Source: Anaerococcus pacaensis 9403502
Lineage (GTDB): Bacteria > Bacillota > Clostridia > Tissierellales > Peptoniphilaceae
Direction: 5' to 3'
Length of the DNA stretch: 64,000 nucleotides
Assembly (NCBI GenBank): GCA_000308255.3
Contig: HG326664.1
Location: 274,844 to 338,843, forward strand
The notes beneath the pieces are model-generated. The model saw only the letters and a program-made list of their open reading frames with translations. It was not told where the DNA came from and searched no databases. The position numbers were made by a program, and so were the translations under genes. This document shows, one piece after another, positions 9,223 through 18,535 of this stretch (position 1 is the first letter of the stretch; the number at the start of each line of letters is the position of its first letter).

Positions 9223-10402
9223 CGATAATACGCGCCCTTACCCTTCCATCACTAAATACTATGTCTATCTCATCGTCAGCCCTAAGGCTGTGTTTTGAAT
9301 AGATATTTTTATCATTTAAGTCTTTTATGACTATATTTTGCTTTCTATTTTCTATTAAGAGTTCGATAGAATTTAATTTAGACTCTAGTAGATTAAGTTT
9401 ATTAGCCTTAAAGCTTATGCTATCTGCCATAGCCCTATCTAATGTCTTTTTGATTATCTCAAGGTCTTTATAAGCAAGATCTACACTTCTCCTAGGATTA
9501 TAAGCCCTAATCTGATTACTAATTAGATTAAGTTTAAGCTCTTTTATAGCAATCTGACTAATAATTATCTCATTCATTTTGGCTAGAGTCTCACGCATTT
9601 GTCTTTCTATATTAGCATAATTTCTTATGATATAAGACCCCGCCTCAGTAGGCGTTTGCAAAGACAAATCAGCTACAAGGTCAATAAGTGTATTATCAAT
9701 TTTATGGCCAATTGCTGCTATAATCGGGGTGTCTGACCTATAGACAGCTTCTATTATGTCTTTATCATTAAAGGTAGATAAATCTTCTGTAGACCCTCCA
9801 CCACGAGTGATGACTATCACATCAAGACCTCTTTTATCAAGCGCATCTATAGCATCCACTACCATAGCAGATGACTCTGCACCCTGAACTTTTACGGGAT
9901 AAAGGCTTACCTTGATATCATTTGGAATTTGATTGACTACCGAGATAAAGTCTATAACCGCAGCCCCATCTTTTGATGTAATGAGGCCGACATTTTTTGG
10001 TAAATCGTCAATAGATTTTTTATTAGACTCATCAAAGTAGCCCTTTTTTCTAAAATCTTCCTTCATTTTCATAAAGGCAAGATAAGCTTCAGATAGGCCC
10101 TTTTCTGCCACTTCATTTACCGCTATCACTATCCTAGATGAATAGTTATTATAAGAGCAAGTTCCTTTGACGTATACCTCTAATCCCTCATCGATCTTAA
10201 AGTCTATATCCTTATCATCGACATAATATATAGCACAGTCGATAATGTCTGTCCCCTCTTTTAGGGAGAAATATAGGTGGTCGTTGTTGCGTCTAATATT
10301 TGCAAGTTCACCAGCTATATGGACTCTAGATAGAATCGGATCGTGTCTAATATTTGTCTTAAAGTACTCGTTAAATTGAGATACAGTGAGAGCTTTAAGC
10401 AT
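9215..10402 (-). CDS. xseA: Exodeoxyribonuclease VII large subunit
   Basis: Catalytic subunit of ExoVII. An N-terminal OB fold (LTVSQFNEYFKTNIRHDPIL, residues 4-23) is followed by the nuclease core with GLITSKDGAAVIDF, VITRGGGSTEDLSTFND, AAIGHKIDNTLIDLVAD and TPTEAGSY. GHKIDNTLID replaces the more usual GHExDxTLxD, a Lys for Glu/Gln change next to the catalytic region that I note but cannot interpret. Length 395 aa is on the short side of normal. Confidence 0.94.
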   Translation of the reverse strand: MLKALTVSQFNEYFKTNIRHDPILSRVHIAGELANIRRNNDHLYFSLKEGTDIIDCAIYYVDDKDIDFKIDEGLEVYVKGTCSYNNYSSRIVIAVNEVAEKGLSEAYLAFMKMKEDFRKKGYFDESNKKSIDDLPKNVGLITSKDGAAVIDFISVVNQIPNDIKVSLYPVKVQGAESSAMVVDAIDALDKRGLDVIVITRGGGSTEDLSTFNDKDIIEAVYRSDTPIIAAIGHKIDNTLIDLVADLSLQTPTEAGSYIIRNYANIERQMRETLAKMNEIIISQIAIKELKLNLISNQIRAYNPRRSVDLAYKDLEIIKKTLDRAMADSISFKANKLNLLESKLNSIELLIENRKQNIVIKDLNDKNIYSKHSLRADDEIDIVFSDGRVRARIIDG

Positions 10403-10775
10403 CTTTTCTTACTATCTTTCCTAGAATAGAATTTATTATCTGATAGTCTGATTCGTTGCCATAAGTCTTTGATAATTCTACAGCCTCGTTGATTGAGACT
10501 TGGTGAGGTATGTCTAGATAGTAAATCTCGTTTAATGATAAAAACAATATGGCTTTGCTAACTCTAGATAGTCTCTTATATCTTTGCTTTAGCTCTTCTA
10601 CGAGTCTTGCTTCGATTCTTTCATAATTTTCATTATAAGAAATAAGTGAGTCCTTAATAAACTCATTGTCATTTAGTTCGTGATTAGCTAGTGTTTGCTC
10701 TAGATTTTCTATTTTATTTATACTATCTTCAAAGATGAGCTTAAAAACCCAATCTCTTTCATCTGTTCTCTTCAT
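10395..10775 (-). CDS. nusB: Transcription antitermination factor NusB
   Basis: All-helical NusB-fold protein that binds boxA RNA with NusE and supports rRNA antitermination. The diagnostic C-terminal ILFLSLNEIYYLDIPHQVSINEAVELSKTYG run is present in sequence order (two overlapping motifs), then FINSILGKI-like INSILGKIVR. 126 aa. It overlaps xseA by 8 bases and shares a base with asp23. Confidence 0.92.
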   Translation of the reverse strand: MKRTDERDWVFKLIFEDSINKIENLEQTLANHELNDNEFIKDSLISYNENYERIEARLVEELKQRYKRLSRVSKAILFLSLNEIYYLDIPHQVSINEAVELSKTYGNESDYQIINSILGKIVRKDA

Positions 10776-11104
10776 CAGATATCTAGTCTTGGTACTGTTA
10801 CATTCACACGAGCTACAGGTATACCTGTCATTGACTCGATTACTCTGATTACATTTTCTTGAACAGCCTTGACAGTTTTTCTTACATTGATATTTTTGCT
10901 AAGATTTACTGTAAGATCGATAATTAGTTTTCCATCTACTTCTGTTATTGCGCTTTTTGGACCTTGTTGCTTTTCTAGATTAATCTTATTATCAGAATGA
11001 GTTGTTACTTGTACGCCTGATATTTCCTCGCTAGCTCGAACAGCTAGTTGGTCTAAGATTTCATTGGCAATCTTTACTTGTCCATGTCTAAAAGTATTAG
11101 CCAT
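10775..11104 (-). CDS. Asp23/Gls24 family envelope stress protein
   Basis: 109-residue Asp23/Gls24 (DUF322) protein, a family of small cytoplasmic proteins associated with cell-envelope stress. KIANEILDQLAVRASEEI, then the GVQV segment, is the N-terminal family pattern, and IPVARVNVTVPRLDI the C-terminal strand. The position between efp and nusB is the usual one in Firmicutes. A second member lies at 18050-18403. Confidence 0.9.
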   Translation of the reverse strand: MANTFRHGQVKIANEILDQLAVRASEEISGVQVTTHSDNKINLEKQQGPKSAITEVDGKLIIDLTVNLSKNINVRKTVKAVQENVIRVIESMTGIPVARVNVTVPRLDI

Positions 11105-11114
11105 CGCTCTCTCC

Positions 11115-11672
11115 TTATACTCTAGATAGGTAGTCTCCAGTTCTGGTATCTATCTTGATCGTATCGCCTTCATTTACAAATACTGGAACTTGTACAACTG
11201 CACCTGTTTCTACTGTAGCTGGTTTTGTAACGTTTGTAGCTGTATCGCCTTTGATGCCTGGTTCTGTTTCTATTACATTAAGTTCAACAAAGTTTGGAGC
11301 TTCAACGTTAAATGGTTTACCTTGGTATATTTTCATAGTCACTGTATCATTTTCACGTACATACATAATTGCTTCTTCAACTGCTTCGTATTCTAGACCA
11401 AGTTGTTCAAATGTTTCTGGGTCCATGAAGTAGTAAAGTGTGCCATCATTGTATAAATATTGCATTTCTTTGGTAGAAATCACTGCATTTTCAAACTTAT
11501 CATTTGGGTTAAATGTAACATCCTTGGTACCGCCACCCATTACTGAACGGATCTTTGCACGTACGAATGCTGCTCCCTTACCTGGTTTTACGTGCTGGAA
11601 GTCCACTACTTGATAAACGTCGTTGTCATAAACAAAGGTAACACCTTTTCTTAAATCATTTGCTGAAATCAT
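11115..11672 (-). CDS. efp: Translation elongation factor P
   Basis: Relieves ribosome stalling at polyproline. 185 aa with three beta-barrel domains. [20 protein letters not shown] starts the KOW-like domain, and the tip loop KPGKG places Lys32 where EF-P is modified or contacts the peptidyl site. [20 protein letters not shown] and the C-terminal [16 protein letters not shown] are signatures. A good promoter lies upstream (11699-11728), so transcription of the long minus-strand run efp-asp23-nusB-xseA onward probably begins here. Confidence 0.96.
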   Translation of the reverse strand: MISANDLRKGVTFVYDNDVYQVVDFQHVKPGKGAAFVRAKIRSVMGGGTKDVTFNPNDKFENAVISTKEMQYLYNDGTLYYFMDPETFEQLGLEYEAVEEAIMYVRENDTVTMKIYQGKPFNVEAPNFVELNVIETEPGIKGDTATNVTKPATVETGAVVQVPVFVNEGDTIKIDTRTGDYLSRV

Positions 11673-11698
11673 AATTCCTCCTAAGTATTTCTTACATT

Positions 11699-11728
11699 AT
11701 TATACCATATCGTGAATTTTATTGACAA
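11699..11728 (-). promoter_or_regulatory. Sigma-A-type promoter of efp
   Basis: On the minus strand TTGTCA (11723-11728) is followed after 18 bases by a consensus TATAAT (11699-11704), about 27 bases before the efp ATG. The -35 box lies in an inverted repeat with TTGACAA at one end and TTGTCAA at the other (11722-11752), shared with the upstream region of divergent tmcAL. That repeat could be an operator or simply two back-to-back -35 boxes. Confidence 0.7.
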
Positions 11729-11802
11729 ACAAAATTGGCTTAATATTGTCAATTTACTTAAAATATACCCTTAATTATTCACATATTGGGTATAAATACT
11801 CC

Positions 11803-12960
11803 ATGAAAAAGTTAGCAATTATCTCTGAATTTAATCCATTTCACAATGGTCATGAATACATTTTAAATAAAGCAAAAGAAGAAACAGGGGCAGATATCGC
11901 CATTAGCCTTATGAGTGGTGACTTTGTACAAAGGGGTGAACCAGCAATTATCGATAAGTTTGCCAGGGCTGATAGTGCTATGAAATCGGGTTTTGATATG
12001 GTAGTTGAAATGCCAGTTCATATCAGCCTCCAATCGGCCGAATACTTCGCCTCAGGCTCTGTCAAAATCTTAGATAAACTAAACGTAGACTATCTATGTT
12101 TTGGGATAGAGAAAATTGAGCCAGGTGAATTTTTGGAAAAAGTTGAAATCTTAATCAATAGAGCCGATGAGCTAGATAATCTTACCAAAGAATATATGAA
12201 AGAAGCCTCATTTACCAAGGCCCGCTATGACGCTACATGTGAGATTCTAGGAGAAAATGATTTTATAACATCAAATAATATCTTGGCTTTAGAATACATC
12301 AGGGCCATTCATAAGATAAATTCATCTATGAAGCCTATCCCTATCAAAAGAATTTCATCTGCCAATAAGGATGGAAATCTTCGTGATACTAATATCTCAT
12401 CATCCACAGCCATTAGGGCCCATATCGACAAGGACTATAAGACCCATGTGCCAGCATATTCTTATGAAAATATAAATGCCTTTATAGATAAATACGGTAA
12501 GGTAAGCATGAATTACTTTTATGAAATATTTAAATTCTTAATTCTTATGGAACGCAGGCCTTTTGAGGGGGTAGTAGGCTATGAAGATGGAATGGAAAAT
12601 TATTTCAAAAGACTAGTGATGATTTCATCAGACTATGGGGACTTCATCACTCGTGCTACCACAAAAAGATATCCTACATCTAGGATAAAGCGTATGATGA
12701 TAAATTATATACTTGAAAACAAGGCTGCTTTCAATATGTATAATATTGGCTTTTATAGGGTCTTGGGCTTTAATGAAAAATCTGAATTTGTATTTAAAGA
12801 CAGTAAACTAAAACCAGTACTTACAAAAAAAGATGGAGATGAGCTCAGCTTTACCGATCAGATGTTATATTCACAAATGGTCGATGCATCAAACCTTTAT
12901 TCGCTAGCCTTAAATAGAGAAGTGTACCTGGATTATACAAAAAAAATTGGACGCTATTAA
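11803..12960 (+). CDS. tmcAL: tRNA(Met) cytidine acetate ligase TmcAL
   Basis: Forms N4-acetylcytidine at the wobble base of elongator tRNA-Met from acetate and ATP. The N-terminal nucleotidyltransferase core is AIISEFNPFHNGHEYIL, where HNGH is the HxGH motif; ALMSGDFVQRGEPAIIDK-like LMSGDFVQRGEPAI follows, then ISSSTAIR. The open frame extends 27 codons further upstream, but the conserved N-terminus begins at the ATG at 11803. No Shine-Dalgarno sequence precedes this ATG; instead a TATAAA lies at 11791-11796, so the mRNA may be leaderless. 385 aa, normal length. Confidence 0.92.
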   Translation: MKKLAIISEFNPFHNGHEYILNKAKEETGADIAISLMSGDFVQRGEPAIIDKFARADSAMKSGFDMVVEMPVHISLQSAEYFASGSVKILDKLNVDYLCFGIEKIEPGEFLEKVEILINRADELDNLTKEYMKEASFTKARYDATCEILGENDFITSNNILALEYIRAIHKINSSMKPIPIKRISSANKDGNLRDTNISSSTAIRAHIDKDYKTHVPAYSYENINAFIDKYGKVSMNYFYEIFKFLILMERRPFEGVVGYEDGMENYFKRLVMISSDYGDFITRATTKRYPTSRIKRMMINYILENKAAFNMYNIGFYRVLGFNEKSEFVFKDSKLKPVLTKKDGDELSFTDQMLYSQMVDASNLYSLALNREVYLDYTKKIGRY

Positions 12961-12975
12961 AAAGCGTCCTTTTTC
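12949..12975. terminator. Intrinsic terminator between tmcAL and the convergent coiled-coil gene
   Basis: GGACGC and GCGTCC pair around a short A/T loop, followed by five T on the plus strand; the A-rich loop flank also gives T on the other strand. The stem overlaps the last codons of tmcAL and serves the convergent gene ends. Confidence 0.8.
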
Positions 12976-13461
12976 TTATCTGGATTCTAAGATTGATCTT
13001 CTATTTTTTTCTAGTTGTTGAGCTAGTTGGCTGAAGTTTTCAGCAGAAGATGAGAATAATTTGTCGATGTATTCGTATGATTGTTGGCGAAGTTTATTTG
13101 CTTCTGCAGCTGCTTCTTGTAAGATTCTATCTGCTTCACCACGTGCTTGTTGGGTGATTTCATGCTCAGATACCATTTTTTGGTATTGAACTTTTGCTTG
13201 CTCTTTGAAGTTTTGGATTTCAGTGTCAGCTTGAGCTAACCTTTCGTTTGCCTCTGCTTCTGCTTCACCTAGGATTCTATCTTTTTCTGCGTAGGTCCAT
13301 TCTGCTTGTTTGATTTCTTGTGGAAGTGCATCCTTCATTTCAGCAAGGATTTCGTAAATTTCGTCTGGATCTACTGATACTTTTCTAGAAAAAGGTACTG
13401 CAGATGCCTCATCCATTATGTCTTCCATCTCATTGATTAGTTGTGTAATTGTGTTTGCCAT
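12976..13461 (-). CDS. Coiled-coil protein of unknown function (DivIVA/ATPase-subunit-like helix), next to coaD
   Basis: 161 residues, almost wholly helical, rich in Ala, Glu and Gln, with no membrane segment. A predicted coiled coil runs from about residue 60 to the C-terminus (repeats of EAEAEANERLAQADTE and QARGEADRILQEAAAEAN types), resembling DivIVA-like or ATP-synthase b/E stalk helices. Similar short coiled-coil proteins lie beside coaD in other anaerobic cocci and Clostridia, which suggests a conserved but unknown role. The spacing of 12 bases to coaD implies co-transcription. No function is claimed. Confidence 0.7.
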   Translation of the reverse strand: MANTITQLINEMEDIMDEASAVPFSRKVSVDPDEIYEILAEMKDALPQEIKQAEWTYAEKDRILGEAEAEANERLAQADTEIQNFKEQAKVQYQKMVSEHEITQQARGEADRILQEAAAEANKLRQQSYEYIDKLFSSSAENFSQLAQQLEKNRRSILESR

Positions 13462-13473
13462 GTGCCATCCTCC

Positions 13474-13956
13474 TTAATAATTATATTTTTCTCTAATTCT
13501 ATTTTCCACGTTTTTACTTACAAAAGGTGATATATCACCCTTAAAACTTGCCACTTCTTTCACTCCACTTGATGATATGAAGGAGTAATTGGAGTTGGCT
13601 AATAAAAATATTGTTTCAAGCCCTTCGTATAATGAGCTATTGATGCGGGCGATATTTTTTTCGTATTCATAGTCTGCTACTGCTCTGAGTCCACGAGCTA
13701 TGACTTTGCAATTTTCTTTTTTTGCAAAATTTACCATCAGCCCATCAAATGATTTAATAGTTACATTATCTAGCTTGTGTTCTCTGAGCTCTTCTCTAAT
13801 CATCTCTTCTCGCTCATCTAAGCTAAAGAGTGATTTCTTCTCTTCATTAATTAGGATTGCAACGATTACTTCATCAAACATGCCATTTAAGCGCTTGATA
13901 ATATCTAGGTGTCCATATGTAAGTGGATCGAAGCTCCCTGGGTATATTACTTTCAT
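13474..13956 (-). CDS. coaD: Phosphopantetheine adenylyltransferase
   Basis: Transfers AMP to 4'-phosphopantetheine in coenzyme A synthesis. YPGSFDPLTYGHLDII carries the TxGH motif as TYGH (residues 14-17). ARGLRAVADYEYE and SNYSFISSSGVKEVA, the ATP-binding ISSS motif, are present. 160 aa is normal. It overlaps rsmD by 4 bases, the common rsmD-coaD pairing. Confidence 0.96.
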   Translation of the reverse strand: MKVIYPGSFDPLTYGHLDIIKRLNGMFDEVIVAILINEEKKSLFSLDEREEMIREELREHKLDNVTIKSFDGLMVNFAKKENCKVIARGLRAVADYEYEKNIARINSSLYEGLETIFLLANSNYSFISSSGVKEVASFKGDISPFVSKNVENRIREKYNY

Positions 13957-14489
13957 TTTATATATATATTAACGAATTTCCTTCCATATGTCTTTTCTTT
14001 TATAAGATATAAATCATCATCAAATTTTAAATCTCTATCTGATTCTGTTATCACTATACCATCCTCATTTAACAATTCATTATTAATTATAATATCTATT
14101 GCGCTAGCCAGATAATCTGTATCATAAGGTGGGTCTAGGAAAATATAGTCAAATTTGATCTCCTTGGCACTATAGGTCATAAGAGCAACTTTGAAGTCTG
14201 CTATGCTGATATCATAATTATCTGTATCAAGCTTAATTAAATTTGCTTCAAGAGTTTTTGCGATTTTCCTATCTGCCTCATTAAAGTAGACAAAAGATAA
14301 ATCTCTTGATAAGAATTCTATACCCATTTGTCCAGATCCACTAAACAAATCTAGGGCTACCGAGTTGGGATTTATTGGGTAGAGCATATCGAATATAGCT
14401 TCTTTTATTTTATTATCAGTTGGTCTAGTTGTATTTCCTTTTGGGCCATCAAGCTGAAAGCCCTTGTACTTGCCTGCTACTACTCTCAT
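13953..14489 (-). CDS. rsmD: 16S rRNA (guanine966-N2)-methyltransferase RsmD
   Basis: SAM-dependent methyltransferase acting on G966 of 16S rRNA. MRVVAGKYKGFQL and TRPTDNKIKEAIFDML form the N-terminal signature, LDLFSGSGQMGIEFLSR is motif I, and IFLDPPYD the catalytic DPPY. 178 aa is normal. The recG stop/start shares one base upstream and coaD overlaps by 4 bases downstream. Confidence 0.95.
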   Translation of the reverse strand: MRVVAGKYKGFQLDGPKGNTTRPTDNKIKEAIFDMLYPINPNSVALDLFSGSGQMGIEFLSRDLSFVYFNEADRKIAKTLEANLIKLDTDNYDISIADFKVALMTYSAKEIKFDYIFLDPPYDTDYLASAIDIIINNELLNEDGIVITESDRDLKFDDDLYLIKEKTYGRKFVNIYIK

Positions 14490-16477
14490 TAATTAAGTAT
14501 AATCCTTTTATCTTCTTTAAAGAACTTTTCTATATAAGCAAAATTTACATATTTGTAATCATAAGTCTTTACATAATCTAAAATCTCAAAACTCTTGTCA
14601 ATTTCATCTGCTGTCATAGACAGATATTCGATTTGGTTTAAGTTTCTGCCGTGCTGGATAGCTGATAATATCTTGCCTCCACCACGTAGATCGTAGTCTT
14701 TTTTGGCTATATCAAAACCATCTTCGTTGTTTACTAAGATATTTAGCTTTGAGTTATTATCAATATGCTTACTTACCAGATAACAATATGACTCATGCTC
14801 GCCACGGCCTACCCTACCGCGCAATTGGTGGAGAGATGAGAGGCCAAAGTGGTTGGCATTATAGATAAGCATTGTGTTGGCATTGGCCACATCTATACCT
14901 ACCTCTATTACTGTGGTAGATATGAGGATGTGGATTTTCCCTGATGCAAAATCCTTTAGTGTCTTATCTTTATCGGCTGCTTTCATATCGCCGTGGAGTT
15001 TGGCAACGTTATAAGCCTTAAACTTGTTTTTATATCTTTTATATAGGTTTTCTACGCTGTTTTTATCTTCAGCATCGATGTTATTACTAACTACATAAAT
15101 CTGTCTACCGGCCTCGAGGTTTTTGCTTATTTCAAAAAATAGTGAATCTTCCATCGCCTGATGGACTACCTTGGTCACAATCGGCTTACGGCCGGCTGGC
15201 CTTTCTGTTATAAGAGATAGGTCTAAGATTTTTGATAATCTAAGACTCACTGTCCTTGGTATGGGAGTTGCTGTCATGGACAAATAATTTACTCCATCAG
15301 CCTTCATCCCTAGCATCTGCCTTTGATTTACACCAAACCTATGCTGCTCATCATTTACTACAAATTTGAGATTCTTAAAAGTCACATCCTCTTGAATGAG
15401 GGCATGAGTACCAATCACTATATCTATATCACCAGCAGCAAGTTTTTCCTTAAAGTCTGCCTTGTTTTTTGTAGACCCCGTTAATAGACCTGCTGTAAGG
15501 CCAAAGCTTTCTATTAACTTTAGATTTTTCTCAAACTGCTGGGTGGCAAGAACTTCTGTAGGCACCATCATGGCTGACTGATAGCCGTTTAGGCCAAAGA
15601 CAATCATAGCAATAATAGCAACAATTGTTTTACCAGAGCCCACATCTCCAATCAGGAGCCTATTCATCAAGTCTTCACTCTCGGCATCAGCTAGGATTTC
15701 CTTTAGAGAAATCAGTTGGCTACGAGTAAGGGTAAAGCCAATTTTCTCCAGTATATCATCGAGATTATAAGATAGGTTTAATTTTTCTTTTTTATTAAGC
15801 TTTCTATTGATGTAGTCGATATATATAAGCTCTTTGGTAAAGTCCATGACTTTTATATCAGACTTTGCTTTTATAAGTTTATTTATATCAGTTGGTTTGT
15901 GAATTTCAGTTAAATTTTGAAATTTACTTCTCATTCCCATCTTATCTAGGATGGGCCCTTCAAATATTTCCTCACTGGGATCAAAGTTTTTCATAGCATC
16001 ATTTATAAAGCCACTGAGTTGTTTTTGATTGATCCCTGCAGTGAGTGGATAGATTGGGATGATAGATCCTATTTGATCATCGTCTAGTTCTACAAACATA
16101 GGATTGATTGCTTCAAGGCTATTGTTATTTAAACTTACCTTGGTATAAAATTTATAAGTCTCACCCATTTTGAGTTTATTAGCCGAAAACCTATCATTAA
16201 ACCATATGAGTTTGATTTTATGATTTGTGGCTGGTTCACTTGCAAAAATATAGGAGATTATGCCCCTGCTGGTCCTCTTTTGATAAGCCCTCGATTCAAT
16301 CTTCCATTCAAAGTAGGATTTCTTATCAAGCCTTGCCGTCTCAAGATTCACCAGCTCTCTCCTATCCTCAAAGGCTGTCGGATAGTAATTGTACAAGTCA
16401 CTGACTGTGTATATATCTAGTTTTCTTAATAAATCTTTTTTCTTTGGGCCTATTCCCTTTAGATCTCTAAGATTCAT
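14489..16477 (-). CDS. recG: ATP-dependent DNA helicase RecG
   Basis: Branch-migrating helicase that rescues stalled replication forks. The N-terminal wedge OB domain is followed by helicase motifs: LIGDVGSGKTIVA (Walker A), DEQHRFGVNQR (motif II plus the next block), TATPIPRT (motif III) and QLRGRVGRGEHESYCYL (motif VI). 662 aa, slightly short of the usual 680. The N-terminus (LRDLKGIGPKKKDLLRKL) includes the helix-hairpin-helix typical of RecG. Confidence 0.96.
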   Translation of the reverse strand: MNLRDLKGIGPKKKDLLRKLDIYTVSDLYNYYPTAFEDRRELVNLETARLDKKSYFEWKIESRAYQKRTSRGIISYIFASEPATNHKIKLIWFNDRFSANKLKMGETYKFYTKVSLNNNSLEAINPMFVELDDDQIGSIIPIYPLTAGINQKQLSGFINDAMKNFDPSEEIFEGPILDKMGMRSKFQNLTEIHKPTDINKLIKAKSDIKVMDFTKELIYIDYINRKLNKKEKLNLSYNLDDILEKIGFTLTRSQLISLKEILADAESEDLMNRLLIGDVGSGKTIVAIIAMIVFGLNGYQSAMMVPTEVLATQQFEKNLKLIESFGLTAGLLTGSTKNKADFKEKLAAGDIDIVIGTHALIQEDVTFKNLKFVVNDEQHRFGVNQRQMLGMKADGVNYLSMTATPIPRTVSLRLSKILDLSLITERPAGRKPIVTKVVHQAMEDSLFFEISKNLEAGRQIYVVSNNIDAEDKNSVENLYKRYKNKFKAYNVAKLHGDMKAADKDKTLKDFASGKIHILISTTVIEVGIDVANANTMLIYNANHFGLSSLHQLRGRVGRGEHESYCYLVSKHIDNNSKLNILVNNEDGFDIAKKDYDLRGGGKILSAIQHGRNLNQIEYLSMTADEIDKSFEILDYVKTYDYKYVNFAYIEKFFKEDKRIILN

Positions 16478-16478
16478 A

Positions 16479-18050
16479 TTATTCTAGAGTGATTGTGTAA
16501 TAATAAACTGGTTGGCCACCGTAAACTAATTCGATGTCTAGGTCCTTGTGTTTTTTGCTAAGTCTTTTTACCATTTCTTTGGCATCGCGCTTATCGATAT
16601 CAGATCCGTAATAAACTGTCACTAGAGAAATACCACTGTCATTTGCAATAGCTTCCTCTAGAGTTCTAGCAACAGAATCTTCTAATGATTTTTCACTAGC
16701 TATGATATCTCCATCGAGTATACCAAGATAATCATCTTTTTCGATTTCCACTCCGCCTACAGATGTATCGCGGATAGAAATAGAAAATTCTGCTATGTGA
16801 ATATCTGCAATTGCCTCATTCATATTTTCTACGTTTTCTTCTATATCAGAGTCTTCGTCAAATTCTAACATAGCTGTAAATGTCTCTGGGATAGATCTAG
16901 TTTCAACTACTACAGCATTCTTTTCTGTAATAGAAGCTGCTTGCTTAGCGCTCATTATGATGTTTTTATTATTTGGGAAGATGATTACATTTTCTGCATT
17001 CACGCGTTCTAAGCTATTGTATATATCTTCTGTAGATGGGTTCATAGTTTGGCCACCAGATATGATTTGGTCAATATTCATTGATTTTAATATTGAATCA
17101 TAACCTTCCCCACGGCTTACAGCTATAAAACCATACTTTTTCATTTGACTAGCTTTTTTCTTAAGAATCTTGCCTAGGTCTGGCTTTAAGTTTTCTAGCT
17201 CCGCCCTTAAAATCACACCTTCTACATTAATCATTTGAAGAACTGCTGAAGGGTTTTCTGTTTTTAGGCTTAAGTCTAAGGTCTCATCAGCGAAATTATC
17301 TTCAATTTCATCAGCCATGTGGCCTAGGTTATTAATGATATTTTTTACTGAATCTTCAGTTGTAGCAATTTTTAAAGTTAGGGCAAATGGCCATTCGTAA
17401 GCTATGACTTCAGATGATTCGATATCTTCGATATTCATATCTGAATTAAGAGCAGAAAAAGCTCCTTTTAGTAAGATAATCAGACCTTGGCCACCAGAGT
17501 CCACTACTCCCGCTTCTTTTAGAACTGGTAGTTGATTAGGTGTATTATCTAGGGCTATTTGGCCTTCTGCTATGATTTCGTATAGGTATTTATCAATCTC
17601 GATATCATCAGCATAAATCTGATCTGCCTTTTCAGTCATTTTTTGGCTGACAGTAAGTATTGTACCTTCAGTTGGCTTCATAACTGCCTTATATGCCGTC
17701 TTATTAGCAGTCTCAAATATTTCTTTAACATCATTTGCTGAGATAGTTGCCTTACCCTTTAGCGCTTTGCTCATACCACGAACAAGTTGAGATAAGATAA
17801 CACCAGAGTTACCACGTGCTCCCATCAGAGTCCCTTGAGATAGTCCCTTAGCTAGGTCATCTACATTTGTTGGGCTCACACCTGCTATCTTGTCCACACC
17901 TGACTTCATAGTCATGGTCATATTGGTACCTGTATCTCCATCTGGAACTGGGAAGACATTAAGGTCGTTGACCAATTCTTTGTTTTCATTTAACAGTTCA
18001 TAAGCTCCAAGTATCATCTGCTGGAGTTTACTTGCATCAATTTCTCTCAT
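16479..18050 (-). CDS. fakA: DAK2-domain fatty acid kinase, FakA-like
   Basis: Predicted catalytic subunit of the FakA/FakB system, which phosphorylates FakB-bound fatty acids for entry into phospholipid synthesis. The DhaL-like kinase domain (about residues 1-200) has NVFPVPDGDTGTNMTMTM, with the Asp residues that bind magnesium-ATP, and GARGNSGVILSQLVRG. The C-terminal half matches the FakA/YloV middle and C domains (VVSRGEGYDSILKSM-like GEGYDSILKSMN and GGQTMNPSTEDI). 523 aa is slightly shorter than staphylococcal FakA. The pairing with an upstream Asp23 gene and recG downstream is the classic Firmicute order. No FakB is in the window. Confidence 0.9.
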   Translation of the reverse strand: MREIDASKLQQMILGAYELLNENKELVNDLNVFPVPDGDTGTNMTMTMKSGVDKIAGVSPTNVDDLAKGLSQGTLMGARGNSGVILSQLVRGMSKALKGKATISANDVKEIFETANKTAYKAVMKPTEGTILTVSQKMTEKADQIYADDIEIDKYLYEIIAEGQIALDNTPNQLPVLKEAGVVDSGGQGLIILLKGAFSALNSDMNIEDIESSEVIAYEWPFALTLKIATTEDSVKNIINNLGHMADEIEDNFADETLDLSLKTENPSAVLQMINVEGVILRAELENLKPDLGKILKKKASQMKKYGFIAVSRGEGYDSILKSMNIDQIISGGQTMNPSTEDIYNSLERVNAENVIIFPNNKNIIMSAKQAASITEKNAVVVETRSIPETFTAMLEFDEDSDIEENVENMNEAIADIHIAEFSISIRDTSVGGVEIEKDDYLGILDGDIIASEKSLEDSVARTLEEAIANDSGISLVTVYYGSDIDKRDAKEMVKRLSKKHKDLDIELVYGGQPVYYYTITLE

Positions 18051-18403
18051 TATTCACCAATTCCTTGTACTAAAATATTCACTTGATTTACTCTTACATT
18101 TAAAGATTTTTCTAATTTATATTTCACATTATCAATTATGTTTTGAGCAACCACTGCTATCCTTACCCCATATAAAACAAATATTGAGATATAAACATCA
18201 ATGGTACCGTCGTCTTTCTTTTGAATTTCAACTCCCTTGGCCATATTTTCAAGTCTTAAGAGTTCATATATATCATCTTTTGCAGATCTACGAGCGAGCC
18301 CCACTACTCCATAGGACTCCATAACTGTTGCTGCTATGATATTTGAAATCACTGAATCATCGATGGTAACTTTTCCATAATTATTCACATATTTTATAGT
18401 CAT
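18050..18403 (-). CDS. Asp23/Gls24 family protein paired with fakA
   Basis: 117-residue Asp23-family protein. A longer frame starts at 18415, but GGAGGAG lies directly inside those first codons and is the ribosome binding site for the ATG at 18403, so I chose that start. DDSVISNIIAATVMESYGVVGLA is the family N-terminal pattern and RVNQVNILVQGI the C-terminal strand. It overlaps fakA by one base. Its promoter is at 18444-18452. Confidence 0.88.
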   Translation of the reverse strand: MTIKYVNNYGKVTIDDSVISNIIAATVMESYGVVGLARRSAKDDIYELLRLENMAKGVEIQKKDDGTIDVYISIFVLYGVRIAVVAQNIIDNVKYKLEKSLNVRVNQVNILVQGIGE

Positions 18404-18443
18404 TGTCTCCTCCATTATTTAAGGATAAATTTATATACAGTAT

Positions 18444-18452
18444 ATTATATCA
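18444..18452 (-). promoter_or_regulatory. Extended -10 promoter of asp23-fakA-recG
   Basis: TGATATAAT on the minus strand, an extended -10 (TGN plus TATAAT), about 40 bases before the asp23 ATG at 18403. No good -35 box is seen at the expected spacing. Confidence 0.5.
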
Positions 18453-18501
18453 CAGGCATACATATATTTATACTATACTGGATAAATTTAGAATAAATAT
18501 G

Positions 18502-18529
18502 TTGACATAAAGCCAGTTAGTGTTATCAT
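18502..18529 (+). promoter_or_regulatory. Promoter of the Fe-S/rhodanese/TVP38 operon
   Basis: Consensus TTGACA (18502-18507), 16 bases, then TATCAT (18524-18529). It would start transcription near 18536 and leave an untranslated leader of about 190 bases before the ATG at 18725, far longer than any other leader in the window. Confidence 0.65.
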
Positions 18530-18535
18530 TATTAT